This document shows, in pieces, positions 1 through 12,980 of a DNA stretch of 64,000 nt (its first letter is position 1; the number at the start of each line of letters is the position of its first letter). Location of the stretch: the NCBI GenBank assembly GCA_964247055.1, contig OZ176050.1, forward strand, positions 9,424,001-9,488,000. The letters run 5' to 3'. Origin of the DNA: Paragordius varius. Its lineage: Eukaryota > Nematomorpha. The position numbers were made by a program, and so were the translations under genes. Below the pieces are notes generated by a model, which was given only the letters and a program-made list of their open reading frames with translations, had not been told where the DNA came from and searched no databases.

Positions 1-2254
1 TATTTCATCATATTTTGTTATATTATTTATCGGAATTCGTCGCTACAAAAAATCCGTTTTTTAAATAATTGCGTTTCGCCTCCATTTTTTAACCACAAGA
101 TATTGTTCTTCTCGGATAAATCTAAACATTTTTATGAATCAAATAAAAGAGAATTCAAAAGAAGCATTGTAATAAACATTACAAAAAGGTAAAATTAAAT
201 TTTTGTCATAAATATTTGGGTATCCCTGTTCCTGAATGGTTCCAAAATTTATGGTTTCAAATTTTCTGCATTAACGCACTTTGATTTGATCAATGAAACT
301 AAAATATTAATGTCTAGTTACTCGTATCAGTTACAAAATATGTATGAGGAAGAAACACAATATATGAGTAGAAGATATTTTCTATATTAATATTTTAGAT
401 TTTCTGTTCTAAAAATATTATTAAGGTACAGAGTGACAAATTTAACCAAATAAACAATTTATAGAAATTACCACAGCTTATATTAAAATATAATACAAAT
501 AGAAAGTGGGTTAAAAGTCATTAAAAATATCAAAAACTGGTTTGAGATGCCAATAAGTAGGTTCTGGTTTTATTCGATAAACAATCCAGTTTTCACTCAC
601 ATATTATTAACTTTGGTTTTTGTTCAAAAAATATACTGTATTAAACGAAAATTTACAAATAAATAAATTTTTATATATATTACACCAATATATGAAAAAA
701 GACCTTTATTTAATTAGTTTGGACCGCACGTTTAAACTGGCTTCATAAAGAAAAAACTTTGTTGTCTCTTGGTCAACATTGGTAGTTTTACAGGTTGTTT
801 AAAATGATGAAAACATCATATAACCAATCAACCAATAAAACTTAAAAAGTAGTCAATAACAGAATATAGATTTCATCCTATTTCACTTTTTCGTAATTTA
901 TATAAATCAATTTTACACAAATGTATAAAACAATGAAACCTATTTGGCAATATACTATCATATCAAACAACCTATTACTACATGTTGCTTACATAATATT
1001 ACCATATGCGCTAAGTCAATATTTGAGCTGGCAAAAATAGGGCATGAGAAACCCCTTTCCCTTCCTCATTAATAGCTATTTTTATACAACTTAACTTATG
1101 TATACTTCTCTCACGTGTAAATATATAATTAAAATATACATGTATTTCTTGTTTAAATGTGTTGGTATCTGTTTATTATATAATTTGTTAATGTAAAAAA
1201 TAAAAATTGTGTTTTTATCAATCGTTAATTTATTTGGAAATTTATTATTTGTTAAACCTGTATCGTAAATATTTAAGTTACTTGGTCAATATTCATCAAA
1301 AGTTGCTGTGAAAAACTATAAAAATTATAATCTGATATATTATGACTCATTTATTATGAGTCAATATTAATGTTTAAAATTAGATAATTTTATCATGATT
1401 TAATTTGTGATTAATTAGGAATGTTGCGACCAACAATTGATTCCTCTTACGTTAAATTTTTCACATCGGCTCATATTATATGGTCTGATAACTAAGACTA
1501 AGTTTAGCAAGTATAATTTTTGCATTAACAAGTCCTTTATAATCAATCAATTTTTTCTTTTTTACCATGTATGTGGGTGAATTTACATATGTTTTACCTT
1601 TCCGCCGTTGTTACTTTAAAAAAAAATGTACGTATTAGCGCAAGGTTTTAAACTACCAATCAGCAATAGACACAACACAACATACTTTAAGAAATTTATA
1701 CGTGTTTGAACCAATTTCCGTAGCTCTTAAAAATCCTGAGCTTGCAGAAATTAGCAATTTGGTTGGCTAGTATTCATCGCATAACTATTATTATTATTAT
1801 TGATATTAATCATTTATGTATTTAACACGTTGTTTTCACCTTTCTGATAAATAATAATATAATTATTTTGAACATATAATACATACATATATATATAATA
1901 GTGTGTAGGTATGAAAATAAAACAGATTTTTAAGTAAATATTGATTTACGTCGTTGACTCTATTCATCTATCTATCTATCTATAAGATTATATATATTAT
2001 TAAATTTTTATCTAATGAATTATTTTATTACGCATATATATTACTTTTACAGAATTACAAATTTTGACCGGTCTTGAATGTATTTTAATCCTTTCACAAA
2101 TAATTATACCAATCGTCAACTACCTAAAATATTTCAAAATTAAAAAATTTAACCCAACTATTTATTATGTCAACAATATAGATGATCCCACGTTTGAAAT
2201 TTGATTAGCACAAACTTGACAATATACCTATTGCCCATACAAAACTATCATCTT
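1..2254. other. Upstream flank of the IRF2BP gene, no gene seen
   Basis: AT-rich spacer. No reading frame of credible composition and no RNA gene is visible on either strand. It has short simple runs only: TTA repeats near 1788-1803 and a TCTA run near 1964-1984. The last few hundred bases must hold the promoter and 5' UTR of the gene starting at 2255, but I cannot point to a specific element. Confidence 0.6.
1964..1984. repeat. (TCTA)n microsatellite
   Basis: About five tandem TCTA units in the upstream flank. Confidence 0.8.
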
Positions 2255-5200
2255 ATGCAGCCCCAAAAATACCCCAGAGAAAGTTGTTATTTGTGTGATT
2301 TACCACGACCCCCTTGGGCACTCTTGAGAGATTTTAGTGAAATTGTGTGCCGCGGTTGCGTAAATTACGAGGGGGTCGATCGCATTGAAAGTGTAATTGA
2401 TGGAATTCGAACGTTAAAACGAGTGTATGACATGGGTTTACCCAACAAAGCAACAACGGGTTATCAACAATCAGCCTCAAACAATGGCAGAAGAAGTAAT
2501 CAGGCTGAGGTGATTGATAATTTATCTAACAACACATCTCCTACGTATGTTTCAACACAAAATAGTAATAGCCCGTTATATCCTGATGTTTCGAATAGAC
2601 AAATGCAACAAAGTATGAGACAGGGGATGGCTGATGCAAAAACATGTCAATCCTTTTTTGGCACAGGAAATGGTCTTGGCTCCAACGAACCCATGCTATA
2701 TAAGGACAGGCTGGAAAGTGATATAAAAAATATGAAAAACTCTGACACATTGGGTATCGACGCAAAATTACCAATACCAAAAGGGAAGGATTCGAAATCA
2801 GATATTATGAAAAACCACTACGCGCATAAAAATTTATATATTCTTCCCTCAAATGATTCAGGAATGATTGATACGACTCATGCTGAGCCTTTTGGAAGTA
2901 ATTATGGTAAAACCTATACGATAGCAGATGAGTATAATAAAAATAAAACTAAATCACCCAGCTGGTCCAACACTCAAAATGATCGACAAAGCAACTTAAA
3001 TGGTCCCATAAGGCGATCACGCAATGAATCATCCGGATCATACCACCATAGCAATGAAGATACCAACCGTAATAAAGAGGACAGTACCAGTGCCATGAAT
3101 CTGGAAACTTATGCCAAAAAACTGAAACATATAACTGCACTTCACCAAGATTTGATGGCCGATGCATTAGCCCATAATCCAGGCCTACTCTTAAATCATT
3201 CAGGGGCTTTGAATTCAGTTCATTCTGCCACATCGGGACCTATTCCGCCTTTTGCGGGCAAAGGTCCAATGATGAGCAATGATTTCTATCCCCCATCAAT
3301 ATTTTATGCGGGGAAAGGGTTTATGGATGTTGCAGGTCTAACCCGTTCCAAACCTCTTTCATCTACCCTAAATGATCCTACCGACTGCGCTAACGCTACC
3401 ATAATTCCACCAAATACGGTGGCAACTCTGTCTGCTAAACAATCTCCCGCACGCGCTTTTGATAACCCGATCAATTATATGCGTAATCATCCATACTACA
3501 ACATGTACAATAAACATGCATACAGCTCAAATACCCGATTTCCGCATTTAAATTTAGCAGGACTTCCGTTTCCATACAACAGATATGGGGCAAACGTTAC
3601 TCAACAATCCCCTTTAGCATCTGGTAATTCAACGACAGGAAAATCTGTTGTAAATGGTGAGAAAAAGAGATCATCCAAAGATTCCATCGAGGAAGATTAC
3701 CTGAATGATAAAAGAAAATTATCTCTCGATATTTATCAAAAGGATGGTAAAGGAGCTTATCCCATAATGGATGGAAAAAGTATGCATTATATTATAAAAA
3801 TATCAATAAATATATATATATATTTAAATAACAATTTTTCTCATAGGCTCATCGACTACAGATATAACCTCAATGTTGGCAAAAGAACCAAAAGTCAGGA
3901 AAAAAGATAGTATGGATTCTGATAATTCGGATATGCCGGTGAATGTTACATCTCCCATTACTACTATAACAAGAAGTTCTATCGATTCTACACATACAAA
4001 CTTAAACAGCAATAATGATACTAATGAGAAAAGACATGGCACAGATGGCTTAAATAGAGACAAAGAACTTATGCCTCCTACCAAAATAGCCCCAAAAGGG
4101 TACAATCGTTCTATAAGTAATAATCATGGCATGGAAAAATCTTTCAATAATCCCATAACACCCTTTTATAAAAACGCTCAAGAAGGCGGATTAGCGAATC
4201 AAGGTTCATTAACTGGAAGATCACAACAATCGAATCAACAGAATCCAAATAACGCACCACAAGGGGATAGTAGGAGAAGTAGTGGAGAGTCATCACCGTT
4301 GAATTGTGTTTTATGTCAAGGGCGGCTGGAAGATACTCATTTCGTTCAATGCCCATCGGTAAGTCACCATAAATTTTGTTTTGCATGCACACGTAAAAGT
4401 ATCAAGGATCAACAAGTCAAAATTATAGCTCTGAATGCAGCTGCATCGCGAAACAACAACAATAGTAATAACAAATTAGCAATTCATCCCATCCCCAATG
4501 AGATTTATTGCCCCAGTGGAATGAAATGCCCGCTTTTGGGATCTAACATTCCTTGGGCATTTATGCAAGGTGAAATCACTACCATATTTAATGCAGCAGA
4601 ACAACAACAACAGCAGCAACAGCAACAACTCATGAACAGTCAATCACAAATGGAATTCAGGAATTCAAGAAAAAAAGGATCTCCGGCTACAAATAGCTCT
4701 GCTGTAAATAATATGAAAAATTCCACTACACAGGAAAGTTTGAATCGAATGAATTCGATGGATTCAAATTACTCGTACAATTCAAATACTGCTACTGCAT
4801 CTGGTCAAAGGAGCGAATTAAGAAGAAAATCTATTAGTAAACGGCCAATTTCCCAATCGAGCAGACCTGAAACAAATTTGCATAACCCACACGCCCAAAA
4901 TAATCCAGAAAACAGTGCAAGTATTAAGGATCCATACAATAAGCAAAAACGCTCAAGTCCCAAATATCACGATACTATAAATGGATCCGAAGTAAAAAAT
5001 CAAAAAGATAACAATGATAAATTGCGCAATTTGGCGAATGAGGTAGAGTTAAGCACCGAAGAGCAATCACCTGTTTATAATAAATCTAAGCTTTCCAATA
5101 TGTTGTTAGCAAAACCTTCACATAATATAAACGAGGCAGATTATCTGACATCTCGGTACAACTCTAATACAGATGAATATGGTAATAAAATTAGAAGCTT

Positions 5201-6210
5201 ACAAGAAAAACGAAATTCATTTGAATCATCAAATGCATCAACAGTTACAAACACCGTTAACTACCATAATCACAATCAAGACAACAATATTCAGCAGCAC
5301 TATGCTTCGTACCAAAAGACATATCCAAAATCTCCTAACACAATATCAACATCCCAAACTATGCAACATATGGAAGAAACTTCTTTGCCTCATGATGAAA
5401 TCGATTCCGAGCCCATTGGTAATCATAAAAATGGTAAGCAGAGAAAGAACAGTTTATTAGAAAATGATTGCGCTAGAAGCAGAGACGGATCTCCTCAACT
5501 AACAATATGCGATGATGTCCCAAACCCTCTATATTCCAATAAAAATGTTACGACGGACCAGGCACATGATAACACTTCGATGATTTATGATGACTCAAAT
5601 GATTGCTATGCTAATGGATCTTTTTCACATAATCAAAAGAGAAAAAATATGAATTCAAACGTGGATGTTAAGCGTCATAAGGTATAAATTATATCTTGTG
5701 AAAATAATAAATTAAATTTAAAATTTCAAGGACTTTTGTATTTTAGTATATCTACTAGTTTAAGAAACATGTTAAATTTTCCTACACTTAGACATTTAAC
5801 CACCAAATAATCTTTTTTATTGTGTAATTGAAATTTAGGAAAGAGAGGATCAATGCGTTAAAACAGTGTCGTCTCACTATGGATCGGGAGAAAAATCAAG
5901 TTTACAGCAGCATAAACAACAAAACGATCGCATCGCCAAAGACACGGGAAAAGTCAGTAGGAACGGGAATGGCAATAGAGAAAGAAAAAATTCTTCTCCT
6001 GCATCATCTAGTCCCTATGCTCAATCATCTTCAAACAAATCCCATAAACCCAAAGACCAAACAAATTTAACTTCCGACACGAATGTAACGGCCTCACCCA
6101 CAGTAAACCTAGGCGAGACTTCTAAGCCTCACCCCTCACAAACAGTTAAAGGAATGAATAATGAAATGATAGTGTCACCAGTTCAAAAACAATTGGCTAC
6201 AACAGCTTAG
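2255..6210 (+). CDS. IRF2BP-family zinc finger / RING transcriptional co-regulator
   Basis: Three exons: 2255-3779, 3847-5681, 5839-6210 (about 1243 aa). Introns of 67 nt (phase 1) and 157 nt (phase 0) have GT-AG ends and restore one frame. The ATG at 2255 was chosen because the IRF2BP N-terminal zinc finger follows at once (CYLCDLP...[17 protein letters not shown]), as in vertebrate IRF2BP1/2/L. A C-terminal-type RING lies near residues 661-760: [26 protein letters not shown], then [20 protein letters not shown]. By family knowledge these proteins are nuclear co-repressors or ubiquitin-ligase-like regulators binding IRF2 and other factors; Drosophila has one homologue. Odd points: a ~25-residue N-rich insertion inside the RING, a glutamine run right after it, and a ~480-residue low-complexity N/S/K-rich tail beyond the RING, where vertebrate members end soon after it. 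The middle is also low-complexity. Family assignment is firm; which vertebrate paralogue it matches is not decidable. Confidence 0.93.
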
Positions 6211-6361
6211 AAACATGCTAGTAACTCATTCATGCATAATATTAGAAAATCAGAATATTAAAGTCAAATTACCACATAAAACATGTAGAAACCGTATAAC
6301 GAAACGAATTAGTACAGTAACGAGACTTGTTATTATAAGCCATTTCTGTGTTTCGAATGGG

Positions 6362-6517
6362 TAAAGGTGATTTAATTCACATGTCTATTGCCATGTATGA
6401 GATTTTTCGTTTTTTAGTTACATTTTTTTTAAAATTGAAAATAAAAAAATAGATGTGATATGTAACTATTAAATGAAAAATCTCCTAAATAGCAACAGAC
6501 ATGTTTAAATCTCCTTA
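6362..6517. repeat. Palindromic MITE-like hairpin in the IRF2BP 3' flank
   Basis: Two arms of about 62 nt (6362-6427 and 6453-6517) are near-perfect reverse complements and begin and end with TA. Shared blocks include ACATGTCT, GAGATTTTTC and AGTTACAT. The short AT-rich loop contains AATAAA near 6440. It starts 150 bases after the stop codon, so it probably lies in the transcript. Size, long inverted ends and TA flanks fit a Tc1/mariner-type miniature element; no transposase is present. Confidence 0.75.
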
Positions 6518-7140
6518 GGCCTATAAAGATCGTTACTGTATATGGTGTTGAAATTTAATTTACACTTAATTTTTTCTAATTTTATGTAATACGTATTATT
6601 GATTCGCATTACTTATTATGTTGAATATAATATACATATATTTTATATCTATGGATATTAGTTTTAAATTTGTCTTCTTATATTAAAAACGATGTCGTCC
6701 AAACAATAATTATATATATTTTTAAAATTTTTTAAATATCTATACTGACAGCCAACCTAAAATAATCTATTTATATTAAATGTACACATGCATATACCCA
6801 CCCGTTTGTTTAAACAGACAACTGTAGTTATAAATAACAATCCATCTACAATAATTATTAATAATTAATAACAAGATGAAAAAAGTCTGCATTTTAGCTC
6901 AATTTAATGTTTTATGGGGTGCAGGGATGTATTATATTATACGTATATAATATTTTTGTTAAACTAAAAATATCTTAGAAAAATAAATAAATGAATACAA
7001 CATGACATTATGAGTGAGCTTTTCTCGATTTTCCTGCTATTTATGATCAAAATTTAAAAGATAATGATCATTAAAATTTAAAAACCAAATTATTTTGATA
7101 AATTATTACTTAAATATTATTATTATTATTATTTACGAAA
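6518..7140. other. Spacer, nothing recognised
   Basis: AT-rich, with no coding signal. A TTA run lies near 7116-7131. Confidence 0.5.
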
Positions 7141-7760
7141 TGATGTTTATATTGGGTGAATATATTAACATTTCATTACTTTTTCACTTTTTTTGTCGTA
7201 ATTTACCTTTTGGGGTATTTTATTTTTAAGAGTTCAGTTTTCTAAATAAACTATAATTTCAGTTATTTTAGTTAATGTTTAATTTGTTCTCATGTATTAG
7301 ATAAAAAAAACATATATTTTTTACAGTTTTGCGACTTCTAGAGTCTAAAATCAATAGACGCTTGTATAAGAACAGCTGATATTAAATGAAAATATATGAA
7401 GTTTTTCTGGTAAAATATAGCCTGAGAACTTAAAGTTAATTATTTAGATTTTCTAACCATAAGGTGTATTTTTTTACCTGTTACATTAGCGATTTAAAAT
7501 AATTTATAGAAATAAAATGGCGGCAAATTAGTTTGAGATACGAATTTTTTTACAATTTCATATTTTTTATATTTTTTGTAGGGTGAGCCTAAAGGGCTCA
7601 AGAAAGCATAATATTAAATTCAGCTCAATACTTAAAAACTTTTTAAGATATTCAAATTTCAAATTGCTCTGAGTAAAAAACTACCCTAAATGATAATGGA
7701 GTATTAACAAAAAGCTTTTGAGATATTTTGGGAAAAACATTAGATTGGCTTTAAAACACC
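7141..7760 (+). repeat. Dispersed repeat family A, copy 1
   Basis: Shares ordered blocks with 33891-34660, 39688-40140 and 51235-52330. Examples are TTCTAGAG near 7336, TTTTCTAACCATA, CCTGTTACATTAGC, AAATGGCGGC...AGTTTGA, AAACTACC.TAAA.G.TAATG. It has no protein-coding capacity. It matters because 7336-7343 is the empty target site matching the hAT-like insertion in copy 2. Confidence 0.6.
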
Positions 7761-8115
7761 CTGTACATCTACCATTCACCTTTCAACACTTCAATTTCCC
7801 CCTTGAATGTTGCAAACTAACCCTAAAACAAATCAAATTCACCTTGAGCATTTGAAATTTACTTTATTTGGCTATTCTAACTCATTATTGAATTATAAAA
7901 TATTTCTGTATAGCATAACTTATCATTTTTTCTGTATTATAATGATAAAGCAAGGTATCATTTTTAAGTAATAAATAATATAAGTAATTTTTATTATTCA
8001 AATATATAATTTATTTTTGGGGTGTTGAAATATTTATGGGTATTTTCGTAGTGTTGTCGCATGAATTTAAAATATTTAATGGTGAATTTGAAGTGATCAA
8101 TGGTGAATTCAGCAA
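7761..8115. repeat. Diverged copy of the GGGTGAATTTGAA palindromic element
   Basis: The left part carries iterated TTCAA.TTCACCTT-type motifs. The right part carries their complement (GGTGAATTTGAAGTGATCAATGGTGAATTC). Same organisation as 17525-17797 and 17991-18252 but more decayed. Confidence 0.45.
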
Positions 8116-9420
8116 TTTTAATTGTTGGCTACAATCTAAAGGCAGAAAGAAAATAGCTTTTACGCAATTTACAGAATCATAGTATCATTTGAATAAGGTC
8201 CATAATAAAGAGTATAATTTTGATGACACTAACATCATAATATCAATAAATCATAAGATGAACGAATCATCCGTTTAAAAGTGGCTATCGTAATTTTGAA
8301 ATCTTGTTTTATCCCCTTATCTTACCATTTCTTTTATTTGTTTAAAAACCGCTCCTGATTTCTATTTTTATTCGAAATAGCAGTGTCATCAATTATTTTT
8401 TAGGTTTAACTTTTTTGACAAGGAAGCAACGTGGGATATCAAATACGGGATAAAGATAATATATTTGGGCGGTAGTAGCACATCTTACTATGATTAAATA
8501 TTCGTCTGTCATCGTTTAATGTAAAATTTGCAGCATAAATATCAATCTTATCAAATTTTTACAGCTTGTATACGGGGCAAACAAATATTCGTTAATTAAA
8601 AATAAATATTAATATAACAGTTTATAGTAAATATTTATAATTAACTACCTAATGTTAGTTTATAAATTCAAAATTACGGTAAATAGTCCCTTATCAGTTT
8701 AGTTTCATTAACTATCAAAAAATTTACGATGTTTTAATCAGTCGTTCTTTTTGTTCACTGTCCTGACGCAAACGAAACGATTTTATTTAATATAGATATA
8801 ATTTGAAAAATCATCATCACCCAATATTACGTTTTTTTGGCTAAAAATAAATTAATGGTTTTTTTCTAATTTATAATATATATACACCACTTTGTATTTC
8901 TTTATTTAATATGGCTTATAACTATTATGCCTAAACAAACAAAGGCGATTTATTTGTTTTGTCATAAAAATGATGGTATCAATTACGAGAAAATTGTAGT
9001 AATTGGTAACAGATCATTTTTTATCAAAAGAAATTTTTGGTTCCCAACCAGTGGAAGGAGGAATAAATAATTCATTTTTGATATTTAATTTATAGATTTC
9101 ACGGTTACATAACTAAAATGATTAACAAGGCTAAAAACTTTTTTACATTGTCTAATTATAATTAATCGGTATAGGAAATTCCAAGTTTTCAAGTTAATCA
9201 TTACAGAATCTGGATCGGAAGTTGTTACTATAATACCGAAAGAACAACTAGCTTTATATTTTTCAAGCTAGAATAAGAAGACTCGGAATCCCTAAATTTA
9301 GATTGTAGCGTAACGTCCTTATAGGCTTTGGGGGGAAGGCATAAAAATTTTCATGATAAGCAAAAGGTTGTTTTTTAAAGCTGTAAGCTCTATTTTTTAA
9401 CAAACACAATAGCCTTTATT
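8116..9420. other. Spacer, nothing recognised
   Basis: AT-rich; no credible exon, repeat match or RNA gene noticed on either strand. Confidence 0.45.
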
Positions 9421-9429
9421 AATGGGTGA

Positions 9430-9560
9430 GAGATAAATTGTATTAAGGACATAAGCTCTAGTACACCCCTGCCGGCTGAGATGATGCAAATTAAATCTCT
9501 AGTTAGGTAATAGAACTCTGCGATACTCGGACCATTAGCGCCTTCAAGTATAAAATACAT
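9430..9560 (-). pseudogene. Fragment resembling glutamate dehydrogenase
   Basis: On the minus strand one frame reads ILEGANGPS..., then, after a gap relative to the family, a stretch ending DLICIISAG-GV followed by codons resembling SYFEW.Q..SH. Glutamate dehydrogenases have EGANGPTT, then IPDLY.NAGGVTVSYFEW.KNLNH. The order matches, but the internal distance is too short and the frame drifts after AGG. There is no splice context and nothing upstream, so I read it as a small decayed piece, perhaps of a processed copy. Only about 40 codons are available, so chance resemblance is possible. Confidence 0.38.
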
Positions 9561-9962
9561 AAATTTATTATAATTAGATAACACAATTTTTACGCATTTA
9601 AATCGATGCTCTGAAAGGGAACATTTACAATACAAAGGATTGTAAATTAATCTGCTAGAGCGTAAAAAGGCATAAATATTATAACTAACCCTTAAACCGG
9701 AATATATCTACACAATACACAATTAAAATGGGTTTTTAAAATTAAATATTTACAACGGTTTTTAACACGAGGGAGCCAAATTTGTTTGACCCTAAAATTG
9801 TAAATTGATTTTTTTCAGTAAAACTATTTTTACATACACGTGATTACCATTACTATAAAAATTTATAAAACTTAACTTTTCATTCGAATCTCAATATTCA
9901 ATTAGTTAAACTCAGGAAAAAGATAGTAATTTTAAAATGTACGTTCTGTTGATTTTATATAG

Positions 9963-10042
9963 ATGGATGTGGCATATCAAAAAGAAACATATGATCAACA
10001 AATGTTTAGCTTCTTTGATGGATCATTTTTGAGCAGGTAAAA
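9963..10042 (+). other. Coding-like segment, unidentified possible exon
   Basis: After TTTTATATAG (acceptor-like) an ATG opens a frame reading MDVAYQKETYDQQMFSFFDG and on to SR, ending at CAG|GTAAAA (donor-like). Codon use and residue mix look more protein-like than the surroundings. In another frame the following 60 bases read TVTVSHEGTTNKLSTKLMDK before a GTAAGT. I cannot match it to a family; it may be a small gene's exon or an old pseudogene. Confidence 0.25.
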
Positions 10043-10210
10043 CAGTGACGGTATCGCATGAAGGCACCACCAACAAGTTAAGTACAAAATTAATGGACAA
10101 ATTGGTAAGTATTTAAATATTTTGGGCTTCGAGTTGTGCAGATTTATCAGACAGATTTTGTAATAAAGTATTTTTTTAATAAACATCCAATCACCCTTAA
10201 ATATTTTCAC

Positions 10211-11825
10211 TTATGGAGAAAATTTAGTTGATTGCTTTAATACTATTTTTAAATAACAATAATTAAAAAATAGTTAAATCAATTAAAAATCATAGTGAAT
10301 TGCGCTGCGCATGTAGGCTAACTAGTTTTATAATTATGTAAAAATCTATTTTTAGCACACAATATCATCATATAAATAACCCCCAAAAAGAGATGATAAG
10401 CTGAGTAAATAAGCACAACAACTGTGTTAAATTTTGCTATAATAGTTTATGCAGGTGTATAAATTGGAACGTAATAAATATATAATTGGAAGCTTCGCAA
10501 TTTGTTATGCCGAGGTCACACTTGTTAATACAATAAAAACTTAATATTTTTTCATTATTTATTATTAATCGAAAATTTCGCACAAATTAATTAAATTGAT
10601 AATCATTGAAAAAAATTCTTGCTAATTATCCGTATTTGCTTAAGAATCCTATTTCTTTAGATGATGATGATAAACTTTGTTTTATGTAGTATTGACCAAA
10701 AAATTTTTACTGGCCGACCTTAAAACCTTTTATTTATTTATATTAAATAATGATTTTAACTTCAATACCAATGTTTAATGTTTACATTTAATAGAAGGTT
10801 TACTTAGTACATATCAAAGGACGAATTAAATTTGCATTTATTAATTATCTAAATTAAGAAATGGGAATACCCGTTTGTAGAATGCAATTAACACAAATTA
10901 TGTATATAATTTTCAATAACTGAAGGAAACTGTAACCGGTAAAATGGGCTCTTAATGGAACTATTTAATTTGTTGTATTAGATAAAGAATTTTTTCTAAT
11001 TATGTTTTTATTTAAAAAGGCGGGAGGGAATGTTCCTCGGAGTTTGACAGTTAAAAGCCATGGAATATTTATGTTAAAAAATATTTTGCAGGCCTCCTGA
11101 TCCTACCGAACCCTCTCTAACTTTCCTCTTAAATTAAAAATTATAGCAAAAAACATTTTTTATTGTTTCTATGATTTTTACATAAAAATTACCATTTCAC
11201 CTACAAAAATTAAATAATAAAACGAAACAACTTGAAGCCATGGCTATATAAATATTTTAATAACATGACAAATCCTTTTAAGTTCACAATTTGACACAAA
11301 AAAATGACACTTAAGGAGCCCACATATCAAAATATAAAATTATTGTTTTAATTTTATATATTTTTTTAAGAAAGTTTTGGTTCTTTAGCTCTTATCAAAT
11401 TTATTTGATGCAATGTGCTCTAATTTTTGGACTTTTCGATGTGGAACAATTAGCAAAACGGTGGAATATCTTTATTAAGTGATTCGTATGCAAACTCAAA
11501 AGCAACGAGAGAATCTATACATTTTTTCCATCAGAATATATTTCATGGGAAATTTTTTATTAATAGTTTTTAATTTTGGAATCCATTTTTATGTTATGGG
11601 ATCAAATTTTTCGAGGTATTGATGGGAGCTTCGTTACCATAAATTAAGGAAATTTTTGCTGTTTATTTATAATTTTAACGCCAAAAATATTAAAACAAAA
11701 CCCTCAATTTTTTACAAAAAATATTTTTGCAATGTCAATTTTTAACATGTGTTCATATTATCGCAACTTCAGTCACTTATAAATTTAACTTAAATATTAG
11801 CTAAAACTTTTGCATCCATATTTGT
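10211..11825. other. Spacer, nothing recognised
   Basis: AT-rich sequence without coding signal. A slightly GC-richer patch near 11020-11125 has no recognisable match. Confidence 0.45.
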
Positions 11826-12980
11826 TTAATATACACTGCCTCCAAATTGGGGGATGAAAATGTTGATATATAAATTGGTATTAAAAAGTATCAGAATGAT
11901 GGTGCTTTTGGTTTTGGCCCTAACGAGTGATTTATGAAAGTTATTTACACTTTTTATAAGTGCTCTCTCTACATAATAAGCAAAATTTGCGCACATTTTG
12001 TTAAATAAATTTTTGGTGAAAGCTAAATTTTTCGATCCCGAAATATTACTAAAATATCATAAACTACATATAGAAAGCAAAATATTTCATCAAATTTTAA
12101 TTTTTTGATAGGATCCGAAAGTCCCACATTTCACTCTTCTAAAATGTGTTAGTTCTCTTAAATAAAACGCAAACATGCAGCGATTTTGTGATGAAATAAA
12201 TCATCAATGCTAAATTTTGATATCAACCAAAAATATTTTTAAAAATGCAGACTCTTATCAAAAATTTAACTTTCAATTATTGAATCGTACTTCATACTAT
12301 GAAGCATATAGAAACGGTATTAAAACGCTTTACTATATAATTCGATATTGAACATTTCTATCACTTCAGATAAATTTTGGTAAAAAGACACAAATATTGG
12401 ACATAAATTGGAGGACGAACGAATTTTTAATTAAAATTCTGAGATGATAAAAATTCAGAGTCATCGAATTATAAAAATATTTTTATAATATCTTAAAACG
12501 TTTTTATCCCTTTTTCATCATACCTCAAACTGGTATGAAGCAGGATTCAACAAAATTTGCAAAAAATTAAATTTTTGAAAAAAGTATACATTTTTTAAAA
12601 AATATTTTTAATTGATATCAAAATTTATATTATATTCTAATCTCCTTGTGGCATCTCGGCCTTTTTGCGTTTAAAAGAAAATAAGCTCCTATTAGAATAG
12701 CGAAAAACTTGGCACTTTTGAAGCTCACATCTAAAATTTATTTTTTTAAAAAATATTTTGCATTTTATATATAGTTTATGATATATTTTCGTGATATTTT
12801 TAGAAATTAAGCAATTATCTTTCACCAAAAAAATTTGTTTGTGAGCAAATTTTTCCATCTGATATGGGGCATTTATCACAAAAGTTTCTTAAATAACCCG
12901 TAATGACCATAACCAAAATTACCATCCTTATACTTTCTATTCAAATATATATTCATTTCATCAAATATTTTGTGGACACT
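11826..12980. repeat. Dispersed repeat family B with long inverted ends
   Basis: About 200 bases at 11860-12080 are an imperfect reverse complement of 12700-12965 (for example ATAAACTACATATAGAAAGC against GC..TTATATATAGTTTATGATAT). The interior shares ordered blocks with 44950-45925: GTACTTCATACTAT, AAACGCT.TA, CTATATAATTCGAT, ATCACTTCAG, ATATCTTAAA.CGTT. The large inverted ends suggest a non-autonomous DNA transposon. No transposase frame is visible. Confidence 0.55.

Noticed and set aside
2541-3233. Antisense ORFs over the IRF2BP exon
   Set aside because: Shadows of the conserved plus-strand coding frame.
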